Assembly: GCA_903842235.1 (NCBI GenBank)
Contig: CAIMLG010000185.1
Coordinates: 1 to 58,177, forward strand
DNA length: 58,177 nt
Source of the DNA: an uncultured Verrucomicrobia subdivision 3 bacterium
GTDB taxonomy: Bacteria > Verrucomicrobiota > Verrucomicrobiia > Limisphaerales > UBA11358
Direction of reading: 5' to 3'
Below the pieces are notes generated by a model. The model saw only the letters and a list, made by a program, of their open reading frames with translations. It made no database searches and was not told the DNA's origin. Each line of letters begins with the position of its first letter. Positions within the stretch are counted from its first letter, which is position 1. The position numbers were made by a program, and so were the translations under genes. Shown here piece by piece: positions 15,924 to 24,685 of the stretch.

Positions 15924-17021
15924 TCATAAGCCAAAAATCCGTTTGAACTCCGCCTCGTTCGTCACGCCCTGGTTCACCAGCGAACGCGCCGCGGCTTCAA
16001 GCGTCTGCCTTGGCCCGAGCGCCGTTAGCTCGCGCCGCCGGACTTGTTCGCGGCTGGTTTCATTCACGCGCAGCCATTCGACGAGCGGGATGCGCCCGTT
16101 ATAGCCGGTGCGCAGGCAGGCGGCACAGCCAGCGCCCTCGCACGCGGCACAGACTTGGCGGATGAGCCGCTGGTTCAGGACCAGTTCCACGGCGCTGGCC
16201 ACGGCGGAATGGTCGGCGCACATCGTGAGCAGCCGCTCAAAGACGCCGCGACACGACCCGGCGTGGAGCGTGGAAATGACCAGATGCCCGGTCAGCCCGG
16301 CGCGGACGGCGAGCTGCGCGGTGGCTTCGTCGCGAATTTCACCGAGGATGAGCACCTGCGGATCCTGCCGGAGCAGATGCCGCGCGGCCTTGGCAAAATC
16401 AAGCCCGATCGCCTCATTGACCTCGGTCTGCATGGTGCCGGGCACGATTTGCTCCACCGGATCTTCGACGGTGATGATGTGGCGGCCCCCCATTTCGGCG
16501 AGCTGGCGCAGGCAGGCGTAAATGGTCGTGGTCTTCCCGCTGCCCGCCGGGCCGGTGAGCAGCAGCAAGCCGGTGGTTTGGCGGAGGAAGCGCTCCAGCT
16601 CGGCCTTCGCGGCGGCGGGCAAAGCCAGTTCGCCCAGCGCTTTGGCGGTTTCGGAATTGAAGAGCCGGAGGACAATTTTCTCACCCGTCACGGTGGGGTA
16701 AGTCGCCACGCGGAGGTCGTTTTTACTTTTAAGTTCCTCGTGGGGGATGCGCCCGTCTTGCGGGAGGGTTTCCTGATACGTCTTGAGCCGGGCCAGAAAC
16801 TTGATGCGGCCAAACACCCGCTCGGCGATTTCCGGCGGCAATTCGCGCACCGGCGTGATCAGGCCGTCGAGCCGGAAGCCGACCTCGGCCATTTGGCCGC
16901 GCATTTGCAAATGAATGTCGCTGGCGTTGGCGCGCTCGGCGAGCTGGACCAATTGCTCCAAAATGGCCGGCGCGTTCTGGGCGGCATTTCCCGTTCCCGG
17001 GGGCTGTGATTCCGTCTGCAT
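15924..17021 (-). CDS. GspE/PilB-type secretion ATPase
   Basis: This 365-residue AAA-type ATPase would drive pseudopilus assembly. It has the N2 domain (ASDIHLQ, FRLDG) and a Walker A motif, GPAGSGKTTT, with K163. It also has the VEDPVE Asp box, Walker B in VLILGEIRD, and the His box TLHAG. A C-X2-C ... C-X2-C zinc motif (CAACEGAGCAAC) is typical of GspE/PilB rather than of the retraction ATPase PilT. The N1 domain is missing, so it is shorter than a standard GspE of about 500 residues. It is the first gene of the leftward operon. Confidence 0.9.
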   Translation of the reverse strand: MQTESQPPGTGNAAQNAPAILEQLVQLAERANASDIHLQMRGQMAEVGFRLDGLITPVRELPPEIAERVFGRIKFLARLKTYQETLPQDGRIPHEELKSKNDLRVATYPTVTGEKIVLRLFNSETAKALGELALPAAAKAELERFLRQTTGLLLLTGPAGSGKTTTIYACLRQLAEMGGRHIITVEDPVEQIVPGTMQTEVNEAIGLDFAKAARHLLRQDPQVLILGEIRDEATAQLAVRAGLTGHLVISTLHAGSCRGVFERLLTMCADHSAVASAVELVLNQRLIRQVCAACEGAGCAACLRTGYNGRIPLVEWLRVNETSREQVRRRELTALGPRQTLEAAARSLVNQGVTNEAEFKRIFGL

Positions 17022-17422
17022 GAATGGGGTCTTTCCTGGTTTGACCGGGCTGACGCCGCCTCGTCACGAAAAATCGCGCGGCTTTGGAATTATTCGTCGC
17101 GGGATTGGCCGCCGGGCTGGCAAGTAAACCAAAAGCCCCATCGGTGTCATCCTCCCGGGAGGGAGGATCCGGGTGCGGGCGGGCGTTAAACAAACTTGGG
17201 CGGTTTAACCTAACTGCCGCAGTTGAAACCGCAAAATACGCGAAATACGCCAAAGGACGGAGGCTTTGCGAGGGGGAACCGTTCACTCACCGGGTGAATG
17301 ATTTGTGGTTGTGTGGATGGCCTTGGCAGCCTTTGTTTTCGCGTGGTTCGCGGTTCATCCCAACTGCGGTTTCTAGGTTTATTGAATCCGCTCTAATGAG
17401 AGGCTCGGAACGCTCATGGGCA
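17022..17422. other. Intergenic region with terminal-repeat element
   Basis: There is no gene in these 401 bases between the ATPase start and the hydrogenase stop. Promoter elements for the pseudopilus operon should lie here, but I see no clear -35/-10 pair. The element at 17207-17379 takes up almost half of it. CTCTAATGAGAG, a small palindrome, is at 17390-17401. Confidence 0.5.
17207..17379. repeat. MITE-like element with CCGCAGTTG ends, copy 1
   Basis: The left end AACCTAACTGCCGCAGTTG (17207-17225) and the reverse complement of the right end (17361-17379) agree at 15 of 19 positions. Inside the left end is GCCGCAGTTGAAACCGC (17216-17232), found exactly again at 24686-24702, followed by an AAATACGCG direct repeat. 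No reading frame is present, which fits a non-autonomous, MITE-like repeat. Confidence 0.65.
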
Positions 17423-20400
17423 TTAGTTGGCGCCGCCTTTGCAAAACGGCTGGTAAGTCGTATGCAGCAGTTCGTGGGCGGTATGGGAATTCGGCTGGCC
17501 GAAAAATTCCTGATACAGCCGGAGGATGTCGGGATTTTCGTGCGATTTCCGCAGCGCGGCCGTGTTATCAATGTCCACCAGCACGCCCTGGCGTTTTTCG
17601 AGGGTGTTCAGTTTTTCCGGCACGGGATGGCCGGCCCCGCAAATGCAGCCGCCCGGGCAGGCCATGACTTCGATCAGGTCATAGCCGGTGGGTTCCCCGT
17701 GGAGGATTTTCTGGATGATCGGCTCGGCGTTTTTCAGCCCGGAAACCACGGCCACCTTGAGCGTGGCGGTCGCGGTTTTGACTTCCGCCTCCTTGATGCC
17801 GGCAAAGCCGCGGACGGCTTCAAACACCAGCCCTTGCTGGCCGGTGGCGGGATGGGCGGGCAGCGGCTGGCCGGTCAATTTCTCCACCGCCATGCGCAGC
17901 GCGGCTTCCGCCACGCCGCCCGAGGCCCCGAACAGCACGCCGGCGCTGCTGACCATTTTGTAGGGCGCATCGAATTCCGCCGGCTTCACCGTCGTGGTGT
18001 CAAACCGGATGAGCTTGAGCATCTCCAGCATTTCCATGGTGGTGAGCACGGCATCCACATCGCGGATGCCCCCGGGGGCGAATTCCGGCCGCGCCGCCTC
18101 CTGCTTCTTGGCGAGGCAGGGCACGATGGACACCACATACAGTTTCTCCTTCGGAATCTTCGCCCATTGGGTGAAATGGTTTTTCACGGTGGCGCCCATC
18201 ATCTGCTGCGGCGATTTGCAGGAGGAAAGGTGCGGAATCAACTTGGGGTAGCGGCGCTCCACAAAATTGACCCAGCCCGGGCAGCATGAGGTGAACTGCG
18301 GCATCACGCCCTGATTCGCCACGCGGTTGATGAATTCGGTGGTCTCCTCCACCACGGTGAGGTCGGCGGCGAAACAGAAGTCGAACACCTGGTCGAACCC
18401 GAGGGCTTTGAGGAGTCCGGCCATGTAGGCGGCGGCGGCGGTGGCGGAAACCCCCAGCTGGGCGGCAATCACGCTGCGCACGGCGGGGGCCACAAAGCCC
18501 ACCACCACCTTGTCCGGATCGTTCAAGGCGCGGAACACCTTCCCCTTTTCGCGGCGGTAATCCAGCGCGCCGCACGGGCAGGCATTCACGCATTGGCCGC
18601 AGCTCACGCAATCGGTCTGCCCCAGCGGCCGGCCCGTGCGGGTGCCGACGAGTTGCCGGCCGTTTTTCAGGTGGAAGGCGAGCACGTCTGGCCCCTCCAG
18701 CTCGGAGCAAACGGCCACGCAGCGGCCGCAGGAAATGCATTTATTGTCGTCGCGAATGATGAACGGGTGCTGGTCGTCAATCGGGAAATGCGGCCGCCCG
18801 TGGATCGGCTTTACGAAGGAAATGCCGCTGCGGCGCGCCTCTTTCCGCAGCGTGCAATCGAACCGCTCGTTGCAGCCGCACTTGAGACAGCGGTTGGCTT
18901 CGGCCTTGGCGGTTTCCTCGCTCAAGCCTTTTTCCACCTCGGCAAAACCTTGGATCCGCTCGGCCGGCGGCAGGCCCGGCATGGTCGCGCGCGGGAAGCG
19001 CGGCATTGCTTCAAATTCCCACTTGGGCAAATCTTCCAGCGTGCCGCGCGAACAGTTGTAATTGGCGTTTTCTTCCTTCACGTAACCGGCGGTGAGGAAA
19101 AAGTCCATGGCTTCCGCCGCCCGCCGCCCGGCGCCGATGGCTTGAATCACCGTGGCGGGCCCGGTCACGCAGTCGCCGCCGGAAAACACTTTGTCCACCG
19201 AGGTCTGGAGGGTCTTGGGATTGATCTCAATGTCGCCCCACTTGTTCAGCTTCACCGGCAGATCGTTGTAAAGGAACTGCGTGTTGGTGCTCTGGCCAAT
19301 CGCGCCAATGATCGTGTCGGCTTCGATCACATGATCCGAGCCTTCCACCGGCACCGGGCGCCGGCGGCCGGAGCGATCCGGCTCGCCCAATTGCATTTTG
19401 ATGCCATGCAATTCCTTCTTGCCATCCGGGCGGGTGGCGATTTTCGTGGGCGCGGTGAGAAACACCATTTCCACGCCTTCGTGCAGCGCTTCCTCGACTT
19501 CAAACGCTTCCGCCGGCATTTCCTCCCGGGTGCGGCGATAGATGAGCTTCACTTGTTTGGCGCCTTTGCGCCGCGCGGTCCGCGCGCAATCAATCGCCGT
19601 GTTGCCGCCGCCGATGACCACCACGGTCTGGCCCAGCGGGATGGGCGCGCCGAGCGTCACCTGTTCCAGATAATGAATGCCCAGCCAGACGCCGGGCGAA
19701 TTTTCGCCTTCGATGTGCAGTGCGGTGGCGCGCCACGAGCCGATGGCCAGATAGACGGCCTCGAAATCCTTTTGCAAGTCTTCCAGGCGGAGATGCACGC
19801 CCAGCGCCTTGCCGGTTTGAATCTTCACGCCGAGGCTTTTGACGAGGTCAATTTCCCGGTCCAGCGTGGCCTTGGGCAGCCGGTATTCGGGAATGCCAAA
19901 GCGCATCATGCCCCCGGCATAAGATTGCCGTTCAAACACCGTGACCGTGTGGCCCTTGATCGCGGAGTAGTAAGCGGCCGCCAGCCCGGACGGGCCGGCG
20001 CCGACGATGGCGATTTTCTTGCCGGTGGCCGCGCCGAGGCGCGGCGTCCAGGGTTTTTCCCGGTTCAGGTCCCAATCCGCCGCAAAGCGCTTGACGTGAT
20101 TGATGGCCACGGCGGAATCCACCCGCTGGCGCCGGCATTGCGCCTCGCACGGATGCGGGCAGACGCGGCCGCAGACGGACGGAAACGGATTGCGATCCTT
20201 GATCACCCGGATGGCCGCCTCGTAATTGCCGTTCCGCACCTGGCGCAGATAGCTCTGAATATCAATGTTCGCCGGACAGGTCATCACGCACGGGGCCACG
20301 CAATCCGCATTGTGGTCGGACAGCAGCTGTTCCAGCCGGATTTTGCGATAGCTCTCCAGCTTGGCGCTGTGGGTGGTGATTTGCATCCCGGCCTGGATCG

Positions 20401-20620
20401 GCGTCTGGCAGGCCTTGACCTCGCGGCCGTCCGGCCCCAACTCCACCACACACAGGCCGCAGTTGCCGTTGGAGCGCTCCAGCCGCAAATCGTAGCAGAG
20501 ATGCGGAATATGCACCCCTTCCTGAATCATGGCCTGCAGAATAGTGATGTCGTCGTAAACCTCCATTTCGCGGTTGTTGACCGTGACTTTGATGCGCTTG
20601 TGCTCGGGTGAAAAATGCAT
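17423..20620 (-). CDS. GltD-[FeFe] hydrogenase fusion protein
   Basis: This 1065-residue cytoplasmic redox enzyme joins several modules. The 2Fe-2S domain (C42, C54, C57, C71) is followed by a GltD-like module (about 100-560). This carries Cys-rich cluster sites and two nucleotide folds (VGAGPSG and VIGGGNTA). Next come a CLKCGC site near 600 and two [4Fe-4S] ferredoxin motifs from C628 on. The H-domain (about 695-1030) ends the chain. It keeps TSCCPGW (C779, C780), VPCLAKK (C835) and MACPGGCICGAG (C988, C992), so all four H-cluster ligands and the proton-relay cysteine are present. It probably couples NAD(P)H and H2. The closest known class is the glutamate synthase-linked group A2. HydEFG maturases are not in the window. 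Confidence 0.9.
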   Translation of the reverse strand: MHFSPEHKRIKVTVNNREMEVYDDITILQAMIQEGVHIPHLCYDLRLERSNGNCGLCVVELGPDGREVKACQTPIQAGMQITTHSAKLESYRKIRLEQLLSDHNADCVAPCVMTCPANIDIQSYLRQVRNGNYEAAIRVIKDRNPFPSVCGRVCPHPCEAQCRRQRVDSAVAINHVKRFAADWDLNREKPWTPRLGAATGKKIAIVGAGPSGLAAAYYSAIKGHTVTVFERQSYAGGMMRFGIPEYRLPKATLDREIDLVKSLGVKIQTGKALGVHLRLEDLQKDFEAVYLAIGSWRATALHIEGENSPGVWLGIHYLEQVTLGAPIPLGQTVVVIGGGNTAIDCARTARRKGAKQVKLIYRRTREEMPAEAFEVEEALHEGVEMVFLTAPTKIATRPDGKKELHGIKMQLGEPDRSGRRRPVPVEGSDHVIEADTIIGAIGQSTNTQFLYNDLPVKLNKWGDIEINPKTLQTSVDKVFSGGDCVTGPATVIQAIGAGRRAAEAMDFFLTAGYVKEENANYNCSRGTLEDLPKWEFEAMPRFPRATMPGLPPAERIQGFAEVEKGLSEETAKAEANRCLKCGCNERFDCTLRKEARRSGISFVKPIHGRPHFPIDDQHPFIIRDDNKCISCGRCVAVCSELEGPDVLAFHLKNGRQLVGTRTGRPLGQTDCVSCGQCVNACPCGALDYRREKGKVFRALNDPDKVVVGFVAPAVRSVIAAQLGVSATAAAAYMAGLLKALGFDQVFDFCFAADLTVVEETTEFINRVANQGVMPQFTSCCPGWVNFVERRYPKLIPHLSSCKSPQQMMGATVKNHFTQWAKIPKEKLYVVSIVPCLAKKQEAARPEFAPGGIRDVDAVLTTMEMLEMLKLIRFDTTTVKPAEFDAPYKMVSSAGVLFGASGGVAEAALRMAVEKLTGQPLPAHPATGQQGLVFEAVRGFAGIKEAEVKTATATLKVAVVSGLKNAEPIIQKILHGEPTGYDLIEVMACPGGCICGAGHPVPEKLNTLEKRQGVLVDIDNTAALRKSHENPDILRLYQEFFGQPNSHTAHELLHTTYQPFCKGGAN

Positions 20621-21206
20621 GTTGTGTTTTTATGAAATGAATATGGCCGCTGGGCGGCCGACTATTTAAAAGCCTGCTGGCCCAGCCAGGGGACGCTCGT
20701 TGGCCCCGGCTCAAACCCGCCATCCGGGAAACCGGCGGCTTGAAACGGCGGTCCGAAATACCGCCCGCCGCCACCGGACCGGTAAAGTAGGGGGTCGGGC
20801 TCAGGATTCAAGCGCTTTATCAAAAAGCTGTCCATGTAGTATAAAAACTGATTGCGCTCATTCCCGATTTTGATTTCGTTCCGCCGGCCGCCCGGCGGCG
20901 GGCCCGGGCGCGGCGGTTCGCGCGCCTGTGAATTGTTTGTGAACAGCGCGGAATAACTTTTTCGGAAAAACCTTTGCCCGGCGGGCGCGCTTTTGAAAGT
21001 ATCGGCCCCGTCAATTTGGGAAAACGATGCAGCCATATTCCCATGCGGTGTTTTTTTGTTCCGGTCTGGTTTCCGCCATGGCAAAAAAGTGGTGGAATAG
21101 ACCACAAAAGGGGTGTCGCCCGCTCCGGCCGAATGGCAGAATTGTCACCGCGATGTAACCAGCGAAATAAAAATTTTCTGCTAACCTTCAACTTGTCTTT
21201 AATTTT
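20621..21206. other. Divergent promoter region of hydrogenase and pseudopilin
   Basis: The hydrogenase message leaves to the left and the pseudopilin gene to the right from these 586 bases. Apart from the 57-residue frame I see no gene. A small hairpin (GCCGC-TGG-GCGGC) lies near 20646. The block before the pseudopilin start (about 21160-21206) is AT-rich and lacks a Shine-Dalgarno sequence. No tRNA-like or riboswitch-like fold was recognised. Confidence 0.45.
20662..20835 (-). CDS. Possible 57-residue protein upstream of hydrogenase
   Basis: This short open frame begins MDSFLIKRLNPEPDPLLYR and ends VPWLGQQAFK, followed by TAG. It stops 41 bases before the hydrogenase ATG on the same strand. 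Codon third positions are mostly G or C, as in the neighbours, and the Gly/Pro-rich composition is not random-looking. There is no domain I know and no clear ribosome-binding site. It may be a small partner protein of the hydrogenase or a chance frame. Confidence 0.35.
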   Translation of the reverse strand: MDSFLIKRLNPEPDPLLYRSGGGGRYFGPPFQAAGFPDGGFEPGPTSVPWLGQQAFK

Positions 21207-21956
21207 GTGACCAACACCGCCCACCAATCCCATCCGCGCCGCGCGTTCACGCTGATCGAACTGCTCGTCGTCATCGCCATCATCGCCATCCTGGCCGCCA
21301 TGCTCCTGCCCGCGCTGGCCAAGGCCAAGGAAAAGGCCAAAGCCATCGCTTGCTTGAATAACGCCAAACAATGGAGTCTGGCCTTTCGCATCTATGGCGA
21401 CGATAACGGCGACGTTATTCCCGAAGAAGGCAACACTGTGGTGCCGATTATTGATCCCCAGAATGATGATGCCTGGTATAACGTGGTGGCCAAGTCGGTT
21501 GCCCAGAAATCCATGCGGGAACTGTATCAAGCCGCTCCAGCCAATCCGCCGCTCCCCTCAACGACCAGTATCTACAGCTGCCCGAGTGCGCCGGTTCCAG
21601 CCGTCAAGCCCTCGCTGGCCAAGGCTTATTTCATGTATGGCGAGAACGGCCGCATTTGCGTGAATAAATCTTCCCGCCCCGGCCCCAATAAATTTTCATC
21701 AATCCTGAAACCCTCGGAAACCATCGTGATTGCCGAGGCGGACGGGAGTTCTGCCACGGCGGGGGCGGCCCAGTCCAATGTGACCAGCCCCTACGCCATC
21801 GGTCGCCACAACGCGCGGGGCAACCTCGCGTTTGCCGATGGCCATGCCGGGGCGCTCAAAACGAATGACTTTTGGCGCGCGGACAACGGGGCGACGGATG
21901 AATGGTCGGTACAACGCGCGGCCTATTGGTATTCCAACCCCAACACGCCTAAATAA
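21207..21956 (+). CDS. H-X9-DG type pseudopilin
   Basis: This 249-residue protein starts at GTG. The leader ends RRA and continues [19 protein letters not shown], a prepilin signal with Glu at +5 and Ala rather than Gly before the cleavage site. The C-terminal part has [12 protein letters not shown], an exact H-X9-DG motif, the mark of a large pseudopilin-like family in Planctomycetes and Verrucomicrobia. It lies 59 bases before a gene for a secreted protein on the same strand, so the two may be co-transcribed. Its function is unproven; a surface or secretion role is assumed. Confidence 0.88.
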   Translation: MTNTAHQSHPRRAFTLIELLVVIAIIAILAAMLLPALAKAKEKAKAIACLNNAKQWSLAFRIYGDDNGDVIPEEGNTVVPIIDPQNDDAWYNVVAKSVAQKSMRELYQAAPANPPLPSTTSIYSCPSAPVPAVKPSLAKAYFMYGENGRICVNKSSRPGPNKFSSILKPSETIVIAEADGSSATAGAAQSNVTSPYAIGRHNARGNLAFADGHAGALKTNDFWRADNGATDEWSVQRAAYWYSNPNTPK

Positions 21957-21990
21957 AACCTTCGGCGATACTCGCACCCTTTTCCGAAAT

Positions 21991-22017
21991 CCACAAAATC
22001 CACAAAATCCACAAAAT
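21991..22017 (+). repeat. 9-base tandem repeat running into a start codon
   Basis: CCACAAAAT occurs three times without interruption, and the last copy supplies the AT of the ATG at 22016-22018. A partial copy (GAAAT) precedes it. There is no Shine-Dalgarno sequence. The number of copies would set the 5' leader of the 812-residue protein without changing its frame. Confidence 0.8.
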
Positions 22018-24454
22018 GAAAAAACTGATCACCTCACTCATCGCCGTCGCCGGCCTGGCCTATGCGGCCAATGCCACGGTTTTACTCAACGAACCATTCA
22101 CGTATCCCGATGGCAACCTGTCAGTAGGTGCGGGGACTAACATAGCTGACGCTTTTTGGCATTCCCACAGTGGCGCCGGCAACGGTCCGGTTCAGGTGAC
22201 GAGTGGCAAGGCGGTTTTGGTGACAGCCAATGCCGAAGACGTCAACCGCGTCATTACGCCCGGAACGGGTTATGGTGCCACCACTTTGTATGGCAGTTTT
22301 AAGGTGAATTTCTCCGTGCTGCCGACCGGGGCGGGGGTTTATTTCGCTCACTTCAGTCAAAACTCCAGCACCTTCCGGTGTAAGATGTTTTCGACCATCA
22401 CCAACGCGACCAGTGGTAAATTCCGGCTTGGCGTTGCCAACAGTGCGAACACCCCGATTTATATTGGTTCGGATTTGAGTTTAAATCAGGAATACAAGCT
22501 GGTGTTCCGATTGGCCGGTGGCACCAACGCCACGCTGTGGATTAATCCAACTTCCGAAGCCAGCGTGGTGAATCGGGCCGACGGAACGGACGCGACCACG
22601 CTTGGCACTTATGCCTCGACCAATTACTCATTCCGCCAGTCCACTGGCATGGGCACGATGACTCTCGACGACTTGCTCATTGGCACGCAATTTTCCGACG
22701 TGCAAACCATTGGCGGTCCGCCCTCCATCTCCGGCCTCGTGGCCACGAGCATTGCGGCCAACAGCAACACCGGCCCCCTGCCTTTCCTGATCAGCGATGT
22801 GGAAACGCCCGCGGCCAGCCTGACCGTTGCCGCCACCTCCGCCAATCCCACCTTGGTCCCCAACAGCCCCGCGAATTTGACCTTCGGCGGTTCCGGCGGT
22901 AACCGCACGCTCACCGTCACCCCCGCTGCGGGCCAGCAAGGCACGGCCAATATTGACGCGGTGGTAACCGACGGGGACGGCTTCACGTCCACCAACAGTT
23001 TTCTGCTCACCGTGGGTTCGCCCGCCATCTCTGCCATTGCCAACCAGACGGTGGCGGCGGCCGGCGCAATTTCCGTTCCCCTTTGGGTCAATGATGCGGA
23101 GACGGCTCCCGGGGCCCTCACCGTTACCGCCACTTCCTCCGACCAGACGGTGCTGCCCGATGCGAATATCAGCATCGTGAACCCCGGCACCACCAATCGC
23201 TCCCTGTCCCTCACCAGTGCCGCCGCCGGGTTCGCGACCGTGACCGTCACGGTTAGCGATGGCACGTTCAGCATCCCGACCACCTTTGTCCTGACCGCCT
23301 ATCCCGACGAGGGCCTCCTGCTCGGCGACGACTTTAGCTATGCGGATGGTTCCGTGGTGGACAATTCCGCCAGTGACTCGCCTTATCCTTGGCTGAACAA
23401 CACCGGCACCGCGAGCCAGCTTCAAGTCGCCGGGGGCAAGCTCATGATGGTGAATACGAACAGCGAAGATATTCAAAGGTGGTTCACCAACGCGCCGATC
23501 CCCAAAACCAGTGGCATGTTGATTCATAGCCGGTTCGTGATCAATCTGTCCGGGCTCCCCACCGCCAACAGCACCGGGGAGTATTTCGCCCATATTTACG
23601 CCTACAGCGGGGCCTACCGCGGTCGTATTTTCGCCACCACGAACGGGGCGGCCACCGGAAAATATCGGATGACCATCTCCAATGGCGGTTATGTGACCAC
23701 GGCGTTTCCCCAGGATTTTGATTTGAATGAGCCCCATGTGATCATCACCCGCTTCAACACCGCCACCTGCGAAACCACGCTGTGGGTGGATCCCCTCTCG
23801 GAATCGTCCGCGCACGTGACCGCGACCGATTCCGCTCCGCCCGCCGACAATTATTATGGCTTTTCCTTCCGCCAGGCGACCAGCGGAACCATGAGCGTGG
23901 ACGACCTTCTGGTTGGCTCCACGTTCAGCCAGGTCTTGCTGATTGTGCCCAGCGCGAACGCAAATCTATCCGCCTTGGCCCTCTCGGGAGGAACGCTCGC
24001 TCCGGCCTTCGCCGCCGGCACGCTGAGCTACACCGCCGGTGTGCCCAATGCCACCGCATCCATTACCGTCACCCCGACCACGGCTAACGCCGGTGCCACC
24101 ATTCAGGCGCAGGTTAACGGCGGTGGATTCGCCAGTGTCACCTCTGGTTCGCCGAGCAGTGCGCTGGCGTTAAACACCGGTGCAAATACCGTGGACGTAA
24201 AGGTCACGGCTCAGGACACAACCACCGTCAAAACCTACACGGTTACCGTGACGCGCGCGGTCGCCCCCACGCCGGAGCCCATCGTTCCCAGCAAGTCGGC
24301 GGATGGCCAGCTGGTGCTGAGCTGGAATCAGGCGGCCTTCACACTGACGTCCTCCACCAATGTGACCGGGCCGTATCTGCCCGTTCCAGGCGCCACCAGC
24401 CCCTACACCAACATTCCCAGCAGCGGGATGTTGTTCTACCGGCTGGAATACTGA
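22016..24454 (+). CDS. Large secreted multi-domain surface protein
   Basis: This 812-residue protein has a signal peptide (MKKLITSLIAVAGLAYAANA) and two copies of a LamG-like domain of about 200 residues. The copies begin LLNEPFTYPDGN and LLGDDFSYADGS and end with MTLDDLLIGT and MSVDDLLVGS. Between them lie two Ig/cadherin-like repeats, and at about 630-735 there is a cadherin-like beta-sandwich (LSALALSGGTLAPAF ... YTVTVTRA). The C-terminal 50 residues form the module ending in FYRL. There are no catalytic motifs, so adhesion or carbohydrate binding is likely. A strong terminator follows at 24474. Confidence 0.85.
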   Translation: MKKLITSLIAVAGLAYAANATVLLNEPFTYPDGNLSVGAGTNIADAFWHSHSGAGNGPVQVTSGKAVLVTANAEDVNRVITPGTGYGATTLYGSFKVNFSVLPTGAGVYFAHFSQNSSTFRCKMFSTITNATSGKFRLGVANSANTPIYIGSDLSLNQEYKLVFRLAGGTNATLWINPTSEASVVNRADGTDATTLGTYASTNYSFRQSTGMGTMTLDDLLIGTQFSDVQTIGGPPSISGLVATSIAANSNTGPLPFLISDVETPAASLTVAATSANPTLVPNSPANLTFGGSGGNRTLTVTPAAGQQGTANIDAVVTDGDGFTSTNSFLLTVGSPAISAIANQTVAAAGAISVPLWVNDAETAPGALTVTATSSDQTVLPDANISIVNPGTTNRSLSLTSAAAGFATVTVTVSDGTFSIPTTFVLTAYPDEGLLLGDDFSYADGSVVDNSASDSPYPWLNNTGTASQLQVAGGKLMMVNTNSEDIQRWFTNAPIPKTSGMLIHSRFVINLSGLPTANSTGEYFAHIYAYSGAYRGRIFATTNGAATGKYRMTISNGGYVTTAFPQDFDLNEPHVIITRFNTATCETTLWVDPLSESSAHVTATDSAPPADNYYGFSFRQATSGTMSVDDLLVGSTFSQVLLIVPSANANLSALALSGGTLAPAFAAGTLSYTAGVPNATASITVTPTTANAGATIQAQVNGGGFASVTSGSPSSALALNTGANTVDVKVTAQDTTTVKTYTVTVTRAVAPTPEPIVPSKSADGQLVLSWNQAAFTLTSSTNVTGPYLPVPGATSPYTNIPSSGMLFYRLEY

Positions 24455-24473
24455 TCGCAGCCTAAAACTTCAC

Positions 24474-24500
24474 GGGCGGCCAGCAATGGCCGCCCTTTTT
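24474..24500 (+). terminator. Intrinsic terminator after the surface-protein gene
   Basis: GGGCGGCC and GGCCGCCC form a perfect 8-bp stem with a 6-base loop, followed by five T. It starts 20 bases after the stop codon. Confidence 0.93.
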
Positions 24501-24531
24501 GCTGCCCTATTTTCCCCGGGCCATTCACCCG

Positions 24532-24681
24532 ATAGCAGTTAATTATAATGTTGGGCCATCGGCTGGGCAGGGCGGGCCGGCCTCTGCCCGCCGCAGTTGC
24601 CAACCACCGCCGGCTGGTTCACCCAACGGCGCGCACACAGCGATGCGCCCCACCTGCCCCAAGGTTGTCGAGAACTGCTAT
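24532..24681. repeat. Element bounded by ATAGCAGTT inverted repeats
   Basis: ATAGCAGTT at 24532-24540 is matched exactly by AACTGCTAT at 24673-24681. The 150 bases between the outer ends contain no gene. The right end directly abuts the next element, and the CAGTT motif links both to the same wider family. Confidence 0.5.
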
Positions 24682-24685
24682 AGAA

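Noticed and set aside
15924-17021. PilT retraction ATPase
   Set aside because: The tetracysteine motif and the position as first gene with platform and pseudopilin genes favour a GspE/PilB assembly ATPase.
18593-20611. 672-residue open frame antisense to the hydrogenase
   Set aside because: The minus-strand frame has complete cofactor motifs; this one has none.
22016-24454. PEP-CTERM sorting signal on the surface protein
   Set aside because: There is no PEP motif or C-terminal hydrophobic helix with a basic end; the protein ends in the FYRL module instead.
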